From Paraburkholderia sp. SOS3 (GTDB lineage: Bacteria; Pseudomonadota; Gammaproteobacteria; Burkholderiales; Burkholderiaceae), in NCBI RefSeq assembly GCF_001922345.1, contig NZ_CP018811.1, forward strand, positions 434,001 to 498,000: DNA of 64,000 nucleotides. Reading direction: 5' to 3'. The notes beneath the pieces were generated by a model, which searched no databases, had not been told where the DNA came from, and saw only the letters and a program-made list of their open reading frames with translations. The stretch's first letter is position 1; each line of letters starts with the position of its first letter. Below, piece after piece: positions 19,084-27,099 of this stretch. The position numbers and the translations under genes are program-made.

Positions 19084-19113
19084 GACGATAAAATCGACGT
19101 TTACGTTATCGTC
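19084..19113. promoter_or_regulatory. Candidate MerR operator (8-bp inverted repeat)
   Basis: GACGATAA at 19084-19091 is mirrored exactly by TTATCGTC at 19106-19113 with a 14-bp centre. On the minus strand TTGACG (at 19115-19110) and TATCGT can be spaced by 19 bp, the long spacer typical of MerR-regulated promoters. Being between merR and the divergent metallohydrolase, it is a good autoregulatory site. This is inference from the dyad and position. Confidence 0.5.
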
Positions 19114-19193
19114 AACCTGCGCAAAGCGCAACGGAGCCGGTGCCCGGCGCCGGCGCGATGTTGCTCCAACCCCGCAATGGAAAGCCTGCCACG

Positions 19194-20264
19194 ATGAATG
19201 AACTCGAACACCAGCTCGACTACCCTTTCGCCGACACGCTTCCCGAAGCAGGAGCCGCGCATGAAGTCGCCCCGGGCGTCTACTGGGTGCGCATGCCATT
19301 GCCTTTTGCGCTCAACCACATCAACTTGTGGCTGCTGCGCGATGAGCTCGAGGGGCAGCAGGGGTGGACGATAGTCGATTGCGGCATTGCGTCCGATACG
19401 ATCAGGGAGAACTGGGAGCGCGTGTTCGATACGGTGCTCGGTGGTTTGCCGGTGCTGCGTGTGATCGTTACGCATTGTCACCCCGATCACCTCGGCCTCG
19501 CGAACTGGCTATGCGAGGGCGGTGACCGTCGACGCTGGCAGGTGCGGCTGTGGATGTCGCTCGGCGAATACATGTACGGTCGCGTGATGGCGGCCGGAGA
19601 AGGGTCGAACGCGGGCGGCGAACGCGCGGCGCGACACTTCGGGCGGCACGGGCTCGTGGACCCCGAGTTGCTCGACCAGCTGCGTAATCGTAAAAGCTAT
19701 TACACGAGCCTTGTCCCGGCAACGCCGAGTCATTACCGGCGTATGCGCGAAGGCGACGAGATTGCGATCGGCGGCCGCGCGTGGCGGGTCGTGACCGGTT
19801 TCGGCCATTCCCCCGAGCACTGCGCGCTGCATAGCGAAGAGGCGGGGCTGCTGATTTCCGGCGACATGGTGTTGCCGCGCATTTCGACGAACGTGTCGGT
19901 GTTCGATATCGAACCGGAAGGCAACCCACTTGCCCTGTACCTCGAGGCGTTGACGCGCTACGAGCCGATGGCAGCCGATACGCTCGTGCTGCCGTCACAC
20001 GGCAAGCCGTTTCGCGGCTTGCGTACGCGCATTGCGCAATTGCGCGATCACCATGCGGCGCGCCTTGCCGAAGTGCGCGCGGCGTGCGCCGAGCGACCGC
20101 ATAGCGCGGCGGATATCGTGCCGCTGATGTTCCGCCGCGCACTCGACTTGCATCAGCTGACGTTTGCGATGGGCGAGGCGCTCGCGCATCTGCATTTGCT
20201 GTGGCATGCAGGCGAACTGCGCCGCGTCAGCGGCGAAGACGGCGTGATCCGCTTTCTCGCATGA
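19194..20264 (+). CDS. MBL-fold metallohydrolase (356 aa)
   Basis: A second metallo-beta-lactamase superfamily hydrolase. The metal motif HCHPDH occupies residues 94-99 after the strand WTIVDCGI. A later His is in GFGHSPEHCALH, the Asp in LLISGDMVLPRI, and LPSHGKPF closes the site. A ~100-residue helical C-terminal region (Arg/Ala/His-rich) follows the fold, as in hydrolases of the LACTB2 type. The ATG at 19194 was preferred over two upstream in-frame starts, since it begins just before the conserved N-terminal strand. Divergent from merR and probably controlled by it. The substrate is unknown, but a thioester is plausible. Confidence 0.82.
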   Translation: MNELEHQLDYPFADTLPEAGAAHEVAPGVYWVRMPLPFALNHINLWLLRDELEGQQGWTIVDCGIASDTIRENWERVFDTVLGGLPVLRVIVTHCHPDHLGLANWLCEGGDRRRWQVRLWMSLGEYMYGRVMAAGEGSNAGGERAARHFGRHGLVDPELLDQLRNRKSYYTSLVPATPSHYRRMREGDEIAIGGRAWRVVTGFGHSPEHCALHSEEAGLLISGDMVLPRISTNVSVFDIEPEGNPLALYLEALTRYEPMAADTLVLPSHGKPFRGLRTRIAQLRDHHAARLAEVRAACAERPHSAADIVPLMFRRALDLHQLTFAMGEALAHLHLLWHAGELRRVSGEDGVIRFLA

Positions 20265-20410
20265 GTCGGTGAAACCGCACCGCGTCGGCTGCTGTAGCGA
20301 GCGCTTTCGGAATCGCGCTACGACATGCGTTCCGATTTCCGATCGATCGCTAGTGCCCCGCCAACGTAAGTGCCGCGCCTGACGCTCATTCGGCCGCCGC
20401 GGCACTGCGC

Positions 20411-21715
20411 TCACGGCTCGTGGCGCAAATACCCGACCTTCGACGGGTCGCGCATTGTGAAAGAGACGAGAAGCCCGATCGCGCACATTGCCGTGACGTA
20501 CCAGTAGAAGGTTGTTTCGCTACCGGCCTGCTTGAGCCACAGCGCGACATACTCGGCGGAGCCGCCGAAGATCGCATTGGCGACCGCATACGAAAGCCCC
20601 ACGCCGAGCGCGCGCACTTCAGGCGGAAACATCTCCGCCTTGATCAGACCGCTGATCGACGTGTAGAAGCTCACGATCGCGAGCGCCACGACTACGAATA
20701 CGAATGCCATATACGGGCTCGTCACATCCTTGAGCGCATGCAGCAGCGGCACCGTGCCGATCGTCGCGAAGAAGCCGAACAGGACCATCGACTGGCGGCG
20801 GCCGATGCGGTCCGACAGCGCGCCGAACAGCGGCTGCATCAGCATGAAGACGAAGAGCGCCGCGGTCATCACATTGCTTGCGGTCTTCGCATGCATGCCC
20901 GCGGTATTCACGAGGTATTTCTGCATATAGGTCGTGAACGTGTAGAAGATCAGCGAGCCGCCTGCCGTGAAACCGACTACCGTCAAAAAAGCGCGCTTGT
21001 GCTTCCACATGCCGGCGAGCGTGCCCGCGTCGCTGCGCTGACGGCTCGCCGCCGTCGACGTTTCGTCGAGCGACTTGCGCAGATACAGCGCGACAAGCGC
21101 GGCGAGAGCGCCGACCACGAACGGCACGCGCCAGCCCCATGCCTTGAGCTCGTCGGTGGTCAGCGTCTGTTGCAGGATCACGAGCACGAGCAGCGCGCAC
21201 AGCTGGCCGCCGATCAGCGTCACGTACTGGAACGAGGCGAAAAAGCCGCGACGGCCCTGCAGGGCGACTTCACTCATGTACGTCGCGCTCGTGCCGTATT
21301 CGCCGCCCACCGAGAGCCCCTGGAACAGGCGCGCCACGAGCAGCAGCGCCGGCGCAAGCACGCCGATCTGCGCATACGGCGGCAGCACGGCAATGACGAG
21401 CGAGCCGCCGCACATCATGAACACCGACACCATCATCGCAAAGCGCCGGCCGCGCTTGTCGGCCAGGCGCCCGAAGAACCAGCCGCCGATCGGACGCATC
21501 AGGAAGCCCGCGGCGAACACGCCCGCGGTGTTGAGCAGCTGGGTGGTCGTATCGCCCTTCGGAAAGAACGCGGGCGCGAAATACAGCGCGCAGAACGAGT
21601 AGACGTAGAAGTCGAACCATTCGACGAGATTGCCCGACGAGGCGCCGACGATGGCCATCACACGACGGCGTGTATCGCGAGCAGTGATTTCGTTTGGAAT
21701 ATTGAGATTGGTCAT
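20411..21715 (-). CDS. kgtP: MFS dicarboxylate/alpha-ketoglutarate permease
   Basis: A 12-TM major facilitator protein of the metabolite:H+ symporter family (434 aa), closest in feel to alpha-ketoglutarate permease KgtP. MHS hallmarks are seen: [15 protein letters not shown] near the N-terminus, the loop-2/3 motif [35 protein letters not shown], and the mid-protein repeat [13 protein letters not shown]. The length is standard. The exact acid carried is inferred. It is the left border gene of the T3SS island. A GTGCCGCG/CGCGGCAC inverted repeat (20370-20405) lies in the gap to the convergent metallohydrolase. Confidence 0.85.
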   Translation of the reverse strand: MTNLNIPNEITARDTRRRVMAIVGASSGNLVEWFDFYVYSFCALYFAPAFFPKGDTTTQLLNTAGVFAAGFLMRPIGGWFFGRLADKRGRRFAMMVSVFMMCGGSLVIAVLPPYAQIGVLAPALLLVARLFQGLSVGGEYGTSATYMSEVALQGRRGFFASFQYVTLIGGQLCALLVLVILQQTLTTDELKAWGWRVPFVVGALAALVALYLRKSLDETSTAASRQRSDAGTLAGMWKHKRAFLTVVGFTAGGSLIFYTFTTYMQKYLVNTAGMHAKTASNVMTAALFVFMLMQPLFGALSDRIGRRQSMVLFGFFATIGTVPLLHALKDVTSPYMAFVFVVVALAIVSFYTSISGLIKAEMFPPEVRALGVGLSYAVANAIFGGSAEYVALWLKQAGSETTFYWYVTAMCAIGLLVSFTMRDPSKVGYLRHEP

Positions 21716-22015
21716 TTGTCAGTGTTCTCCTTCATGTTCCCCTGCGTATTCTGATAGGCATGAATTGTTTTTAAGACACTCTGATGGTGACTTGATTTGG
21801 CATTCTAAATGATTCGACGAAGTAGTTCGAAAAATATCTTCGCTTTCCGAAGCGACGGCCGGACACGGTGCGATGGTGCGAGCAGAACGCGGGCATGCGG
21901 ACACAAAATGCATAGTCACGTCCGGTCCGGTTCGAGCGGAACGCAAAATAAAACGACGCGTTCGACGTGGTGCTTAGCGCCACGATCTATCCATATTCCG
22001 ACAACGGAGACTCCG
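21716..22015. other. Left junction of the T3SS island
   Basis: This 300-bp gap separates divergent kgtP from the first island gene and is AT-richer than the core. TTCG occurs three times at exact 13-bp steps (21813, 21826, 21839), and CTTCG/CGAAG pair as a small hairpin beside the last. No integrase, tRNA end or IS remnant is visible. A ribosome site, ACGGAG, lies before the 22016 start. Confidence 0.5.
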
Positions 22016-23743
22016 ATGAGAACCGATGAAACGCAACACGACAATGCTTCGTCGACGTATCAAGCCGTCGCGCAGAATGCGGGCCAGCATGGGCTGGCGG
22101 TCGCGCAGCCGTCGCAAGTCGCGGACCGCTCGAACGCGGGCAGCACCGCACCGCCGCATGCTGCCCAGAATGTCGGGCCGAAGAATGCTGCCAAGCCAAA
22201 TCCGCTTGGCCAATACAGCGCTTACGCAAAATACGCGAGCACCATCGTCCGGCAGATATTGTTCAGCGACAGCCGGTTCAACAATTCGAAGCTCGTGATG
22301 GACTCGATGCTCAAGCCGTTGCAGAACAAAAACGGCTTTGTGCCGCCGAACATGCGGCTGGGCACGCTTGGCTTGACGCGACTCAATTCGGCGACCGCGA
22401 ATTTCTCGAAAGCATTCGGCTACGTCACGAGCGCCCTCGATAAGCGAAAGGCCGGAAAGGATGCGAACGACGACATCGTCAGCGCGACCGCGCTGATCGG
22501 CGAGGGTCTGACCGAGACATTCGCTGGCCTCGGCGCGGACGTCGGCAATTATCTGGTCAAGCAATGGCAAACGCAGTTGGGCGCAACGAGCAGCACGATC
22601 GGTTCGCTCGCGGCGCCGCCGTCGCCGGCACAAAGCGAGTCGCTTTCCGAAGCGGGAACGGGAACGCCGATACCGGCAAGCTCGATCGAGTCCGAAACCG
22701 ATGCCGCACTGGCTCATCTTCCACCGATGTCGCCGGAGCAGCACGACGCGTTGATGGCGCAAAGCGCGAACGCGTACAAGGACAAGCTCGATGCGCAGCT
22801 CGCCTCGATGCACGAGCGCGAGCTTCAGGGCATCGTTGCGCAGCTCGAAGAGACGCCGCAGGCGAATCAGCCCGCGCGGCTCGCGGAGTTGGCCGGCGAG
22901 GCGCAGCGAAGGATCGAAACGGCCACTCAGCTGGCCGCAGCGGCGAAGCAGGATGTCTCCGCAAGGAAGGCTCAATCGTTAGGCGACTTCATCGAACTGG
23001 AGTCGCAGATGAAGGACGTTCGCGACCAGTTGAAGTTCGGCAAGTACACCGATCCGAGCGTCGCTGGTCTGACCCGCGAAGAGGCGGCAAAAAGTCTCGG
23101 CGCGAAGCTGCTCGGCTACCGGCGTCTCGAAGAGGAAACCGCACAACGCTTCGAAATGCTGACCGAGGATGCTTCACCGAACCTCGAGCAGATGGTGCGG
23201 CAGATCGACACGGCGAAAAGCATTGGAAGTCTCGAAGGTCTATCGGAAGAGGAACGGTGGGCCAAGCTCGACAAGCTGAAAACGGCGTATCGCGAGCGCT
23301 TCATGGCGTACCAGAGTGCGATATCGAAGCCGACCGCCGATTTGCCCGAATGGCTGAAGATCTCGCCTGCGTTGAAGGCACAGCTCGGGCCTGCGGTGCT
23401 CAACACGGCATTCGCCGCCGCCGATTTCGGCGCGAGGATCGACGACTACATCAAGAAGGTCGCGGCTGGCTCCGCGTCGGAGGCGGACCGATGGAAGCTG
23501 GCCGGCAGCACGGTCGGGCTGGTCGGCGGCATGGCGTCGTTCATTCCGGTCGTCGGGCCGATTGTCTCGATCGCACTCGCGCTGGCGGGCATCGGCATCA
23601 GCAATACCGCGGACGGTCTCGCCGATGCGGCCGCGCGCGAAAAGGCGAACGCGCTGCGTGACGAAGCCGTTCGGGCCTATCGGAAGAAGCATCCCGGCAC
23701 GGAGAACTACGTTTATGAATCGGATGTGGGTGCGGGAGCGTAG
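22016..23743 (+). CDS. Candidate T3SS-secreted protein/translocator (575 aa)
   Basis: I do not recognise a named family. The first ~60 residues are rich in Ser/Thr/Asn/Gln/Ala with no signal peptide, as in type III substrates. A long helical region follows, strongly charged (about residues 235-450, with AQLEETPQANQPARLAELAG). Near the C-terminus a single hydrophobic, Gly-rich stretch, VGLVGGMASFIPVVGPIVSI plus ALALAGIGI, spans about residues 502-530. Such a layout is seen in HrpK-like and other T3SS membrane-insertion proteins. The ATG at 22016 has ACGGAG before it; an in-frame upstream extension lacks one. Transcribed towards the apparatus operon. Role inferred from layout and position. Confidence 0.6.
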   Translation: MRTDETQHDNASSTYQAVAQNAGQHGLAVAQPSQVADRSNAGSTAPPHAAQNVGPKNAAKPNPLGQYSAYAKYASTIVRQILFSDSRFNNSKLVMDSMLKPLQNKNGFVPPNMRLGTLGLTRLNSATANFSKAFGYVTSALDKRKAGKDANDDIVSATALIGEGLTETFAGLGADVGNYLVKQWQTQLGATSSTIGSLAAPPSPAQSESLSEAGTGTPIPASSIESETDAALAHLPPMSPEQHDALMAQSANAYKDKLDAQLASMHERELQGIVAQLEETPQANQPARLAELAGEAQRRIETATQLAAAAKQDVSARKAQSLGDFIELESQMKDVRDQLKFGKYTDPSVAGLTREEAAKSLGAKLLGYRRLEEETAQRFEMLTEDASPNLEQMVRQIDTAKSIGSLEGLSEEERWAKLDKLKTAYRERFMAYQSAISKPTADLPEWLKISPALKAQLGPAVLNTAFAAADFGARIDDYIKKVAAGSASEADRWKLAGSTVGLVGGMASFIPVVGPIVSIALALAGIGISNTADGLADAAAREKANALRDEAVRAYRKKHPGTENYVYESDVGAGA

Positions 23744-24009
23744 CAGGTCGTGATGCGGGTAGTGTTGCGGCCGCTTGCGAATTGTCGATGCGACGCAAGC
23801 AGCGTGTCGTACCCGAACACTTTTGATTTACCGGGCGCCACGATTTGCAGCGCTCGTGCCCGGATATTGGGTAAGCGGACCATGGCGCAAGTTGGCGGCG
23901 GCCTCACGCTTTAACCGGCCACCCGATGACTGCCGCTCGAGATACCGCGCACTGACGTCGTACAAAGACGTCGCGCAGACGAGCCAGCAGTCACGATCAT
24001 GCTGAAGCG
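23744..24009. other. Gap between convergent island genes
   Basis: 266 bp between the plus-strand 575-aa gene and the minus-strand Gly-rich gene. No credible coding frame, terminator with a T run, or repeat was found. Confidence 0.4.
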
Positions 24010-24435
24010 TCAGGTGGCGCTACCGCCGCCAAGGCCCGACATCATGCCGCCGCCGAGCATCGGCGCGATCGCGCTCGCCATGGGCGCCAGTGCCTGCAGC
24101 AGTTGCTGCAGTATCTGGCCCGTGTCCCCCCCGCCGCCCGACGAACATTTGCCGCCCGCACACTTGCCGTCGGAGGCAGCGGCGTTGTCGCCACCGTCGC
24201 TGCCCGACGGACCGCCGTCGCCGCCGGCCCCGCCAGCCCCGCTTTGCGTTACGTCGGGCGAGAAAATGCGAGGACCATCGTTAAGTGCCTGCGCTGCGGC
24301 CGCCGCGCCCTCTCGCTGCCCCTGCATGTATGCCATGCCGGCATGAAGGTCAGCCATCCCGCCGCTCGCAAAACCGTCATTACCTGCAAAACGTTGACCC
24401 GCATGAAATAGAGTCGAGGAATCTTGAATAGGCAT
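24010..24435 (-). CDS. Gly-rich harpin-like protein (141 aa)
   Basis: A small protein with the make-up of harpins: heat-stable type, very rich in Gly/Ala/Ser, no signal peptide. Residues ~65-103 are a Gly/Ser/Asp-rich linker holding the only two Cys (92 and 97, KCAGGKC). An amphipathic helix, TGQILQQLLQALAPMASAI (105-123), precedes a Gly-rich end (LGGGMMSGLGGG). Such helix-plus-Gly layouts occur in HrpZ/Hpa1-type proteins secreted by T3SS. The ATG at 24435 is a safe start. The frame stays open to a TTG at 24516, and a stronger site further upstream is spoiled by a stop (see findings). Assignment is by composition and context only. Confidence 0.6.
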   Translation of the reverse strand: MPIQDSSTLFHAGQRFAGNDGFASGGMADLHAGMAYMQGQREGAAAAAQALNDGPRIFSPDVTQSGAGGAGGDGGPSGSDGGDNAAASDGKCAGGKCSSGGGGDTGQILQQLLQALAPMASAIAPMLGGGMMSGLGGGSAT

Positions 24436-24513
24436 GAATGTATTTTCCGTTTCTGAAAGAGTGCCCTGAGTATCGTCAGAGCTGGTTTTGAATGGTTCGT
24501 GAGTCTGGTGTCG

Positions 24514-24538
24514 CAAGTCTCTTTACATGGAAGCCTCC
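24514..24538 (-). promoter_or_regulatory. Perfect Shine-Dalgarno followed by ATG-TAA
   Basis: On the minus strand AGGAGG is followed after 5 nt by ATG (24528-24526) and directly by TAA (24525-24523). Six nt later an in-frame TTG (24516) begins the open frame of the Gly-rich protein. The ATG is in the same frame as that protein. This looks like an original start that gained a nonsense codon 2, or a start-stop element controlling re-initiation. Confidence 0.6.
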
Positions 24539-24585
24539 TGATTGCCGTTGTGGATTCGGTGCGACTTGCCGCGCGACCGCATGCT

Positions 24586-24915
24586 TCATTGCATGTCGCG
24601 CGTATTCGCGAGGTCCGGCGTACCGGCGTTCCCATCGATCGGCATCGAACCTGCGCGCTTCATCAACTGCACCACGCAAATCACACGCACATAGCCGGTG
24701 AAGTTCCATACATCCTCGTGTGCGAGATCCATCTCGAGCGCCCAGCGTGAAATGAGTTTTCCCACGGTGAGCGATTCTTCGCGTGCGAGTTTTTCGATGA
24801 TCGTCCAGTAGACCTCTTCAAGCCTTAGACAGGTTGCGAGACCATTGACGCGCACCGACCGCTGTCGCGGCCGCGCGAGGTCTGCGCTGAAATTGCAATA
24901 CTGTGTAATGGGCAT
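24586..24915 (-). CDS. Ribbon-helix-helix (RHH_4-like) protein (109 aa)
   Basis: The central part, RSVRVNGLATCLRLEEVYW (about 19-37) followed by an acidic helix and VGKLISRWA, matches the RHH_4 ribbon-helix-helix domain. There the first strand (SVRVNG...TCLRLE) contacts DNA and two helices follow. The rest, DVWNFTGYVRVICVVQLMK, completes the domain. The ATG at 24915 has CAGG upstream. An ATG at 25014 would add 33 residues without a ribosome site. It is divergent from the sctC operon and lies upstream of the Gly-rich gene, so it is the only regulator candidate seen in the island. DNA binding is inferred. Confidence 0.65.
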   Translation of the reverse strand: MPITQYCNFSADLARPRQRSVRVNGLATCLRLEEVYWTIIEKLAREESLTVGKLISRWALEMDLAHEDVWNFTGYVRVICVVQLMKRAGSMPIDGNAGTPDLANTRDMQ

Positions 24916-25173
24916 TTGAACCTGCTCAGAAATTTCGAAGCTGCTCAAAGTTATCGTTTGAATGCAAAGTGGAACTTTCTGCAATCGCTGATCCAGCGAC
25001 AATTGCTTAGGCATATTGATCAAATAACCAAAAAAACATTTGCCTGCTGGCGTGTTGTCTATCCTCGCGCAGTTCGCGAGACTCCGGTGATATATTTGTA
25101 TGACCGCGATGCATGTGTGCACAACTAAAGTTCCGTCATGACGAAGCTGGCCTCTGCCGGCATAGGAGCTTTG

Positions 25174-27099
25174 ATGTTCACGAAGTGGTGCACCGCAGAC
25201 AACGAAAGACGCCGCCGCTATCGACGCTGTTCGACCGGCGTCGCGGTGCGCCGTCTCGCGTTTGCATGGGTCACGTTGCATGCGTGCACGACGCATGCGG
25301 GCGAACCGCCATGGCGCAATGCGCCCATGCACTACTTCGCGCGCAATTCACAACTGTCCGATGTACTCAAGGATGTCGCGAGCGCAGGTGGCTTGTCTGT
25401 CGATATCGCGAGAAGCGTGAAGGGCACGGTGAACGGCACGTTCGATGAGCCGCCCGCAAACGTATTCGCAAAGCTGACGGAGGCGTATGGCCTCGCGTGG
25501 TATTTCGACGGAAGAACGCTGCACGTGTCCGCCGGTTCGGACATCAAAACCAGAACAATTCCGTTTGCGCCGATGAAGCGCGAAGCGGTCTCGGGCCTTC
25601 TGCGCAGCCTCGATCTCGACGATCCGCACTTGCCCGTGCGCTATTCGGACACCACCGCGAAAGCGACGGGACCCTCGCGCTTTGTCGACTCGATTGCCGA
25701 TGCAATCGAAAAAGCACGACAACAGGCTGCCGTCGAGACGCCTTTCGATCAGACGCAGATTCGCGTGTTCCGCCTGCGGTACGCGCAAGCGCAAGACATC
25801 ACGTATACGAGCGGATATCGCACGCACACGATTCCTGGTGTCGCGTCGCTATTGCGCAAACTGATGGGCGACACATACGTTCCTCGTCCGGCGACACGCA
25901 TACCGCAGGTCAAGGAAGCGCGCACGCCGCGCAATGGTCCGCCGCCGTTGCCGAGCCTGCGCGGTCTCGGCTTGTCGGGCGGCGACAAGCCGGACGCGAT
26001 GCTGTCGCCGGATCCCGACGCGACCACGCAGGTGGAAATGACCGTGCCGTCCGACGTGACGTCCGCACGGCGCAATATCGTGGCCGACGCGCGCACCAAT
26101 TCGGTCGTCGTCTACGACGTTCCCGAGATGATGCCGAACTACGAGCGCGCGATTGCGATGCTCGATCAGCCGCAGGACCTCGTCGAGATCACCGCTGTCG
26201 TCATCGACGTCGCGACCGATGCGGCGCGCGAACTCGGCATCCGGTGGGGCGGTGGGACATCGGGACAGGATGGCGCCGCACATGCGATGGTCAACGCTTA
26301 TCCGTCTGTCAGCCAGTCGGCGTTCTCGGGCGTGCAGGGCGCATTGCAAGGCGTCAATCTCACTACGCTGATCGGCAACTCCGTGAACTATCTGTTCGCG
26401 CAGATTCGTGCGCTCGAGCAGAACGGCAAGGCGCATATCCTGTCGCGGCCGCAGGTGTTGACGCTGAACAACTCGGAAGCGGTGCTGTCGTCGCGCAATT
26501 CGGTGTATGTGCGCGTCGCGGGCAATCAGGATGTCGATCTGTACAACGTCGATACCGGGCTCACGCTGAAAGTGACGCCGACGGTGGAATCGGCCGACGA
26601 CTTGCGTAAGAACATTCTGCTCAACGTGCAGATCGAAGACGGCGCGTTCGATTCGACGCAATCGGTCGACGGCATTCCGCGCGTGAACAATCATTCGATC
26701 GTCACGCAGGCGATCGTCGCGGACGGCGAGAGTCTGCTGATCGGCGGCTATCAGTACGAGAAAAGCGAAACGACGAGATCGCAGGTGCCGGTGCTCGGCG
26801 ACATTCCATATGTCGGCGCGCTGTTCGGCAGTACGCAGACGAGTTCGCAGCGTCTCGAACGGCTCATTCTGATCACGCCGCGCCTGAAGCGTCTGAATGG
26901 CGAAGCGCCCGGCAGCGCGCCGATCGACGTCGCCGCCGCGCAGCCGGTGCCCGCCGCGGCGAATGCGAACACGCATGCGTTGAGCGCCGCGGTTGCGGGC
27001 GCGCTGCTGTCGCAGCCGCAGCAAGCGCCGCGCACGAATCAGCCGCTATTGCCTCTCGTACCGGCGGCCGTGTCGCCTTCGCAGGGGCAAATGCGATGA
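25174..27099 (+). CDS. sctC: T3SS outer-membrane secretin SctC
   Basis: Secretin of the type III injectisome (641 aa), forming the outer-membrane ring. An Arg-rich signal peptide (cleavage near THAG, ~residue 43) is followed by the N0 domain (FARNSQLSDVLKDVASAGGL). An N1/N3-like region follows with a Pro-rich insert (~240-270), then the C-terminal secretin domain with QVPVLGDIPYVGALFGS and RLILITPRL. A ~55-residue Ala/Pro-rich tail ends the chain and may be the pilotin-binding part. The ATG at 25174 was chosen for GGAG 5 nt before it; an in-frame ATG at 25138 lacks one. First gene of the apparatus operon, overlapping sctD by 4 bp. Confidence 0.92.
   Translation: MFTKWCTADNERRRRYRRCSTGVAVRRLAFAWVTLHACTTHAGEPPWRNAPMHYFARNSQLSDVLKDVASAGGLSVDIARSVKGTVNGTFDEPPANVFAKLTEAYGLAWYFDGRTLHVSAGSDIKTRTIPFAPMKREAVSGLLRSLDLDDPHLPVRYSDTTAKATGPSRFVDSIADAIEKARQQAAVETPFDQTQIRVFRLRYAQAQDITYTSGYRTHTIPGVASLLRKLMGDTYVPRPATRIPQVKEARTPRNGPPPLPSLRGLGLSGGDKPDAMLSPDPDATTQVEMTVPSDVTSARRNIVADARTNSVVVYDVPEMMPNYERAIAMLDQPQDLVEITAVVIDVATDAARELGIRWGGGTSGQDGAAHAMVNAYPSVSQSAFSGVQGALQGVNLTTLIGNSVNYLFAQIRALEQNGKAHILSRPQVLTLNNSEAVLSSRNSVYVRVAGNQDVDLYNVDTGLTLKVTPTVESADDLRKNILLNVQIEDGAFDSTQSVDGIPRVNNHSIVTQAIVADGESLLIGGYQYEKSETTRSQVPVLGDIPYVGALFGSTQTSSQRLERLILITPRLKRLNGEAPGSAPIDVAAAQPVPAAANANTHALSAAVAGALLSQPQQAPRTNQPLLPLVPAAVSPSQGQMR

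Noticed and set aside
21716..25173. HrpL box (GGAACC-N15/16-CCAC) or TTCG-N16-TTCG hrp box in the island
   Set aside because: Only half matches or wrong spacings were found upstream of the 22016 gene, sctC and the GDPH protein.
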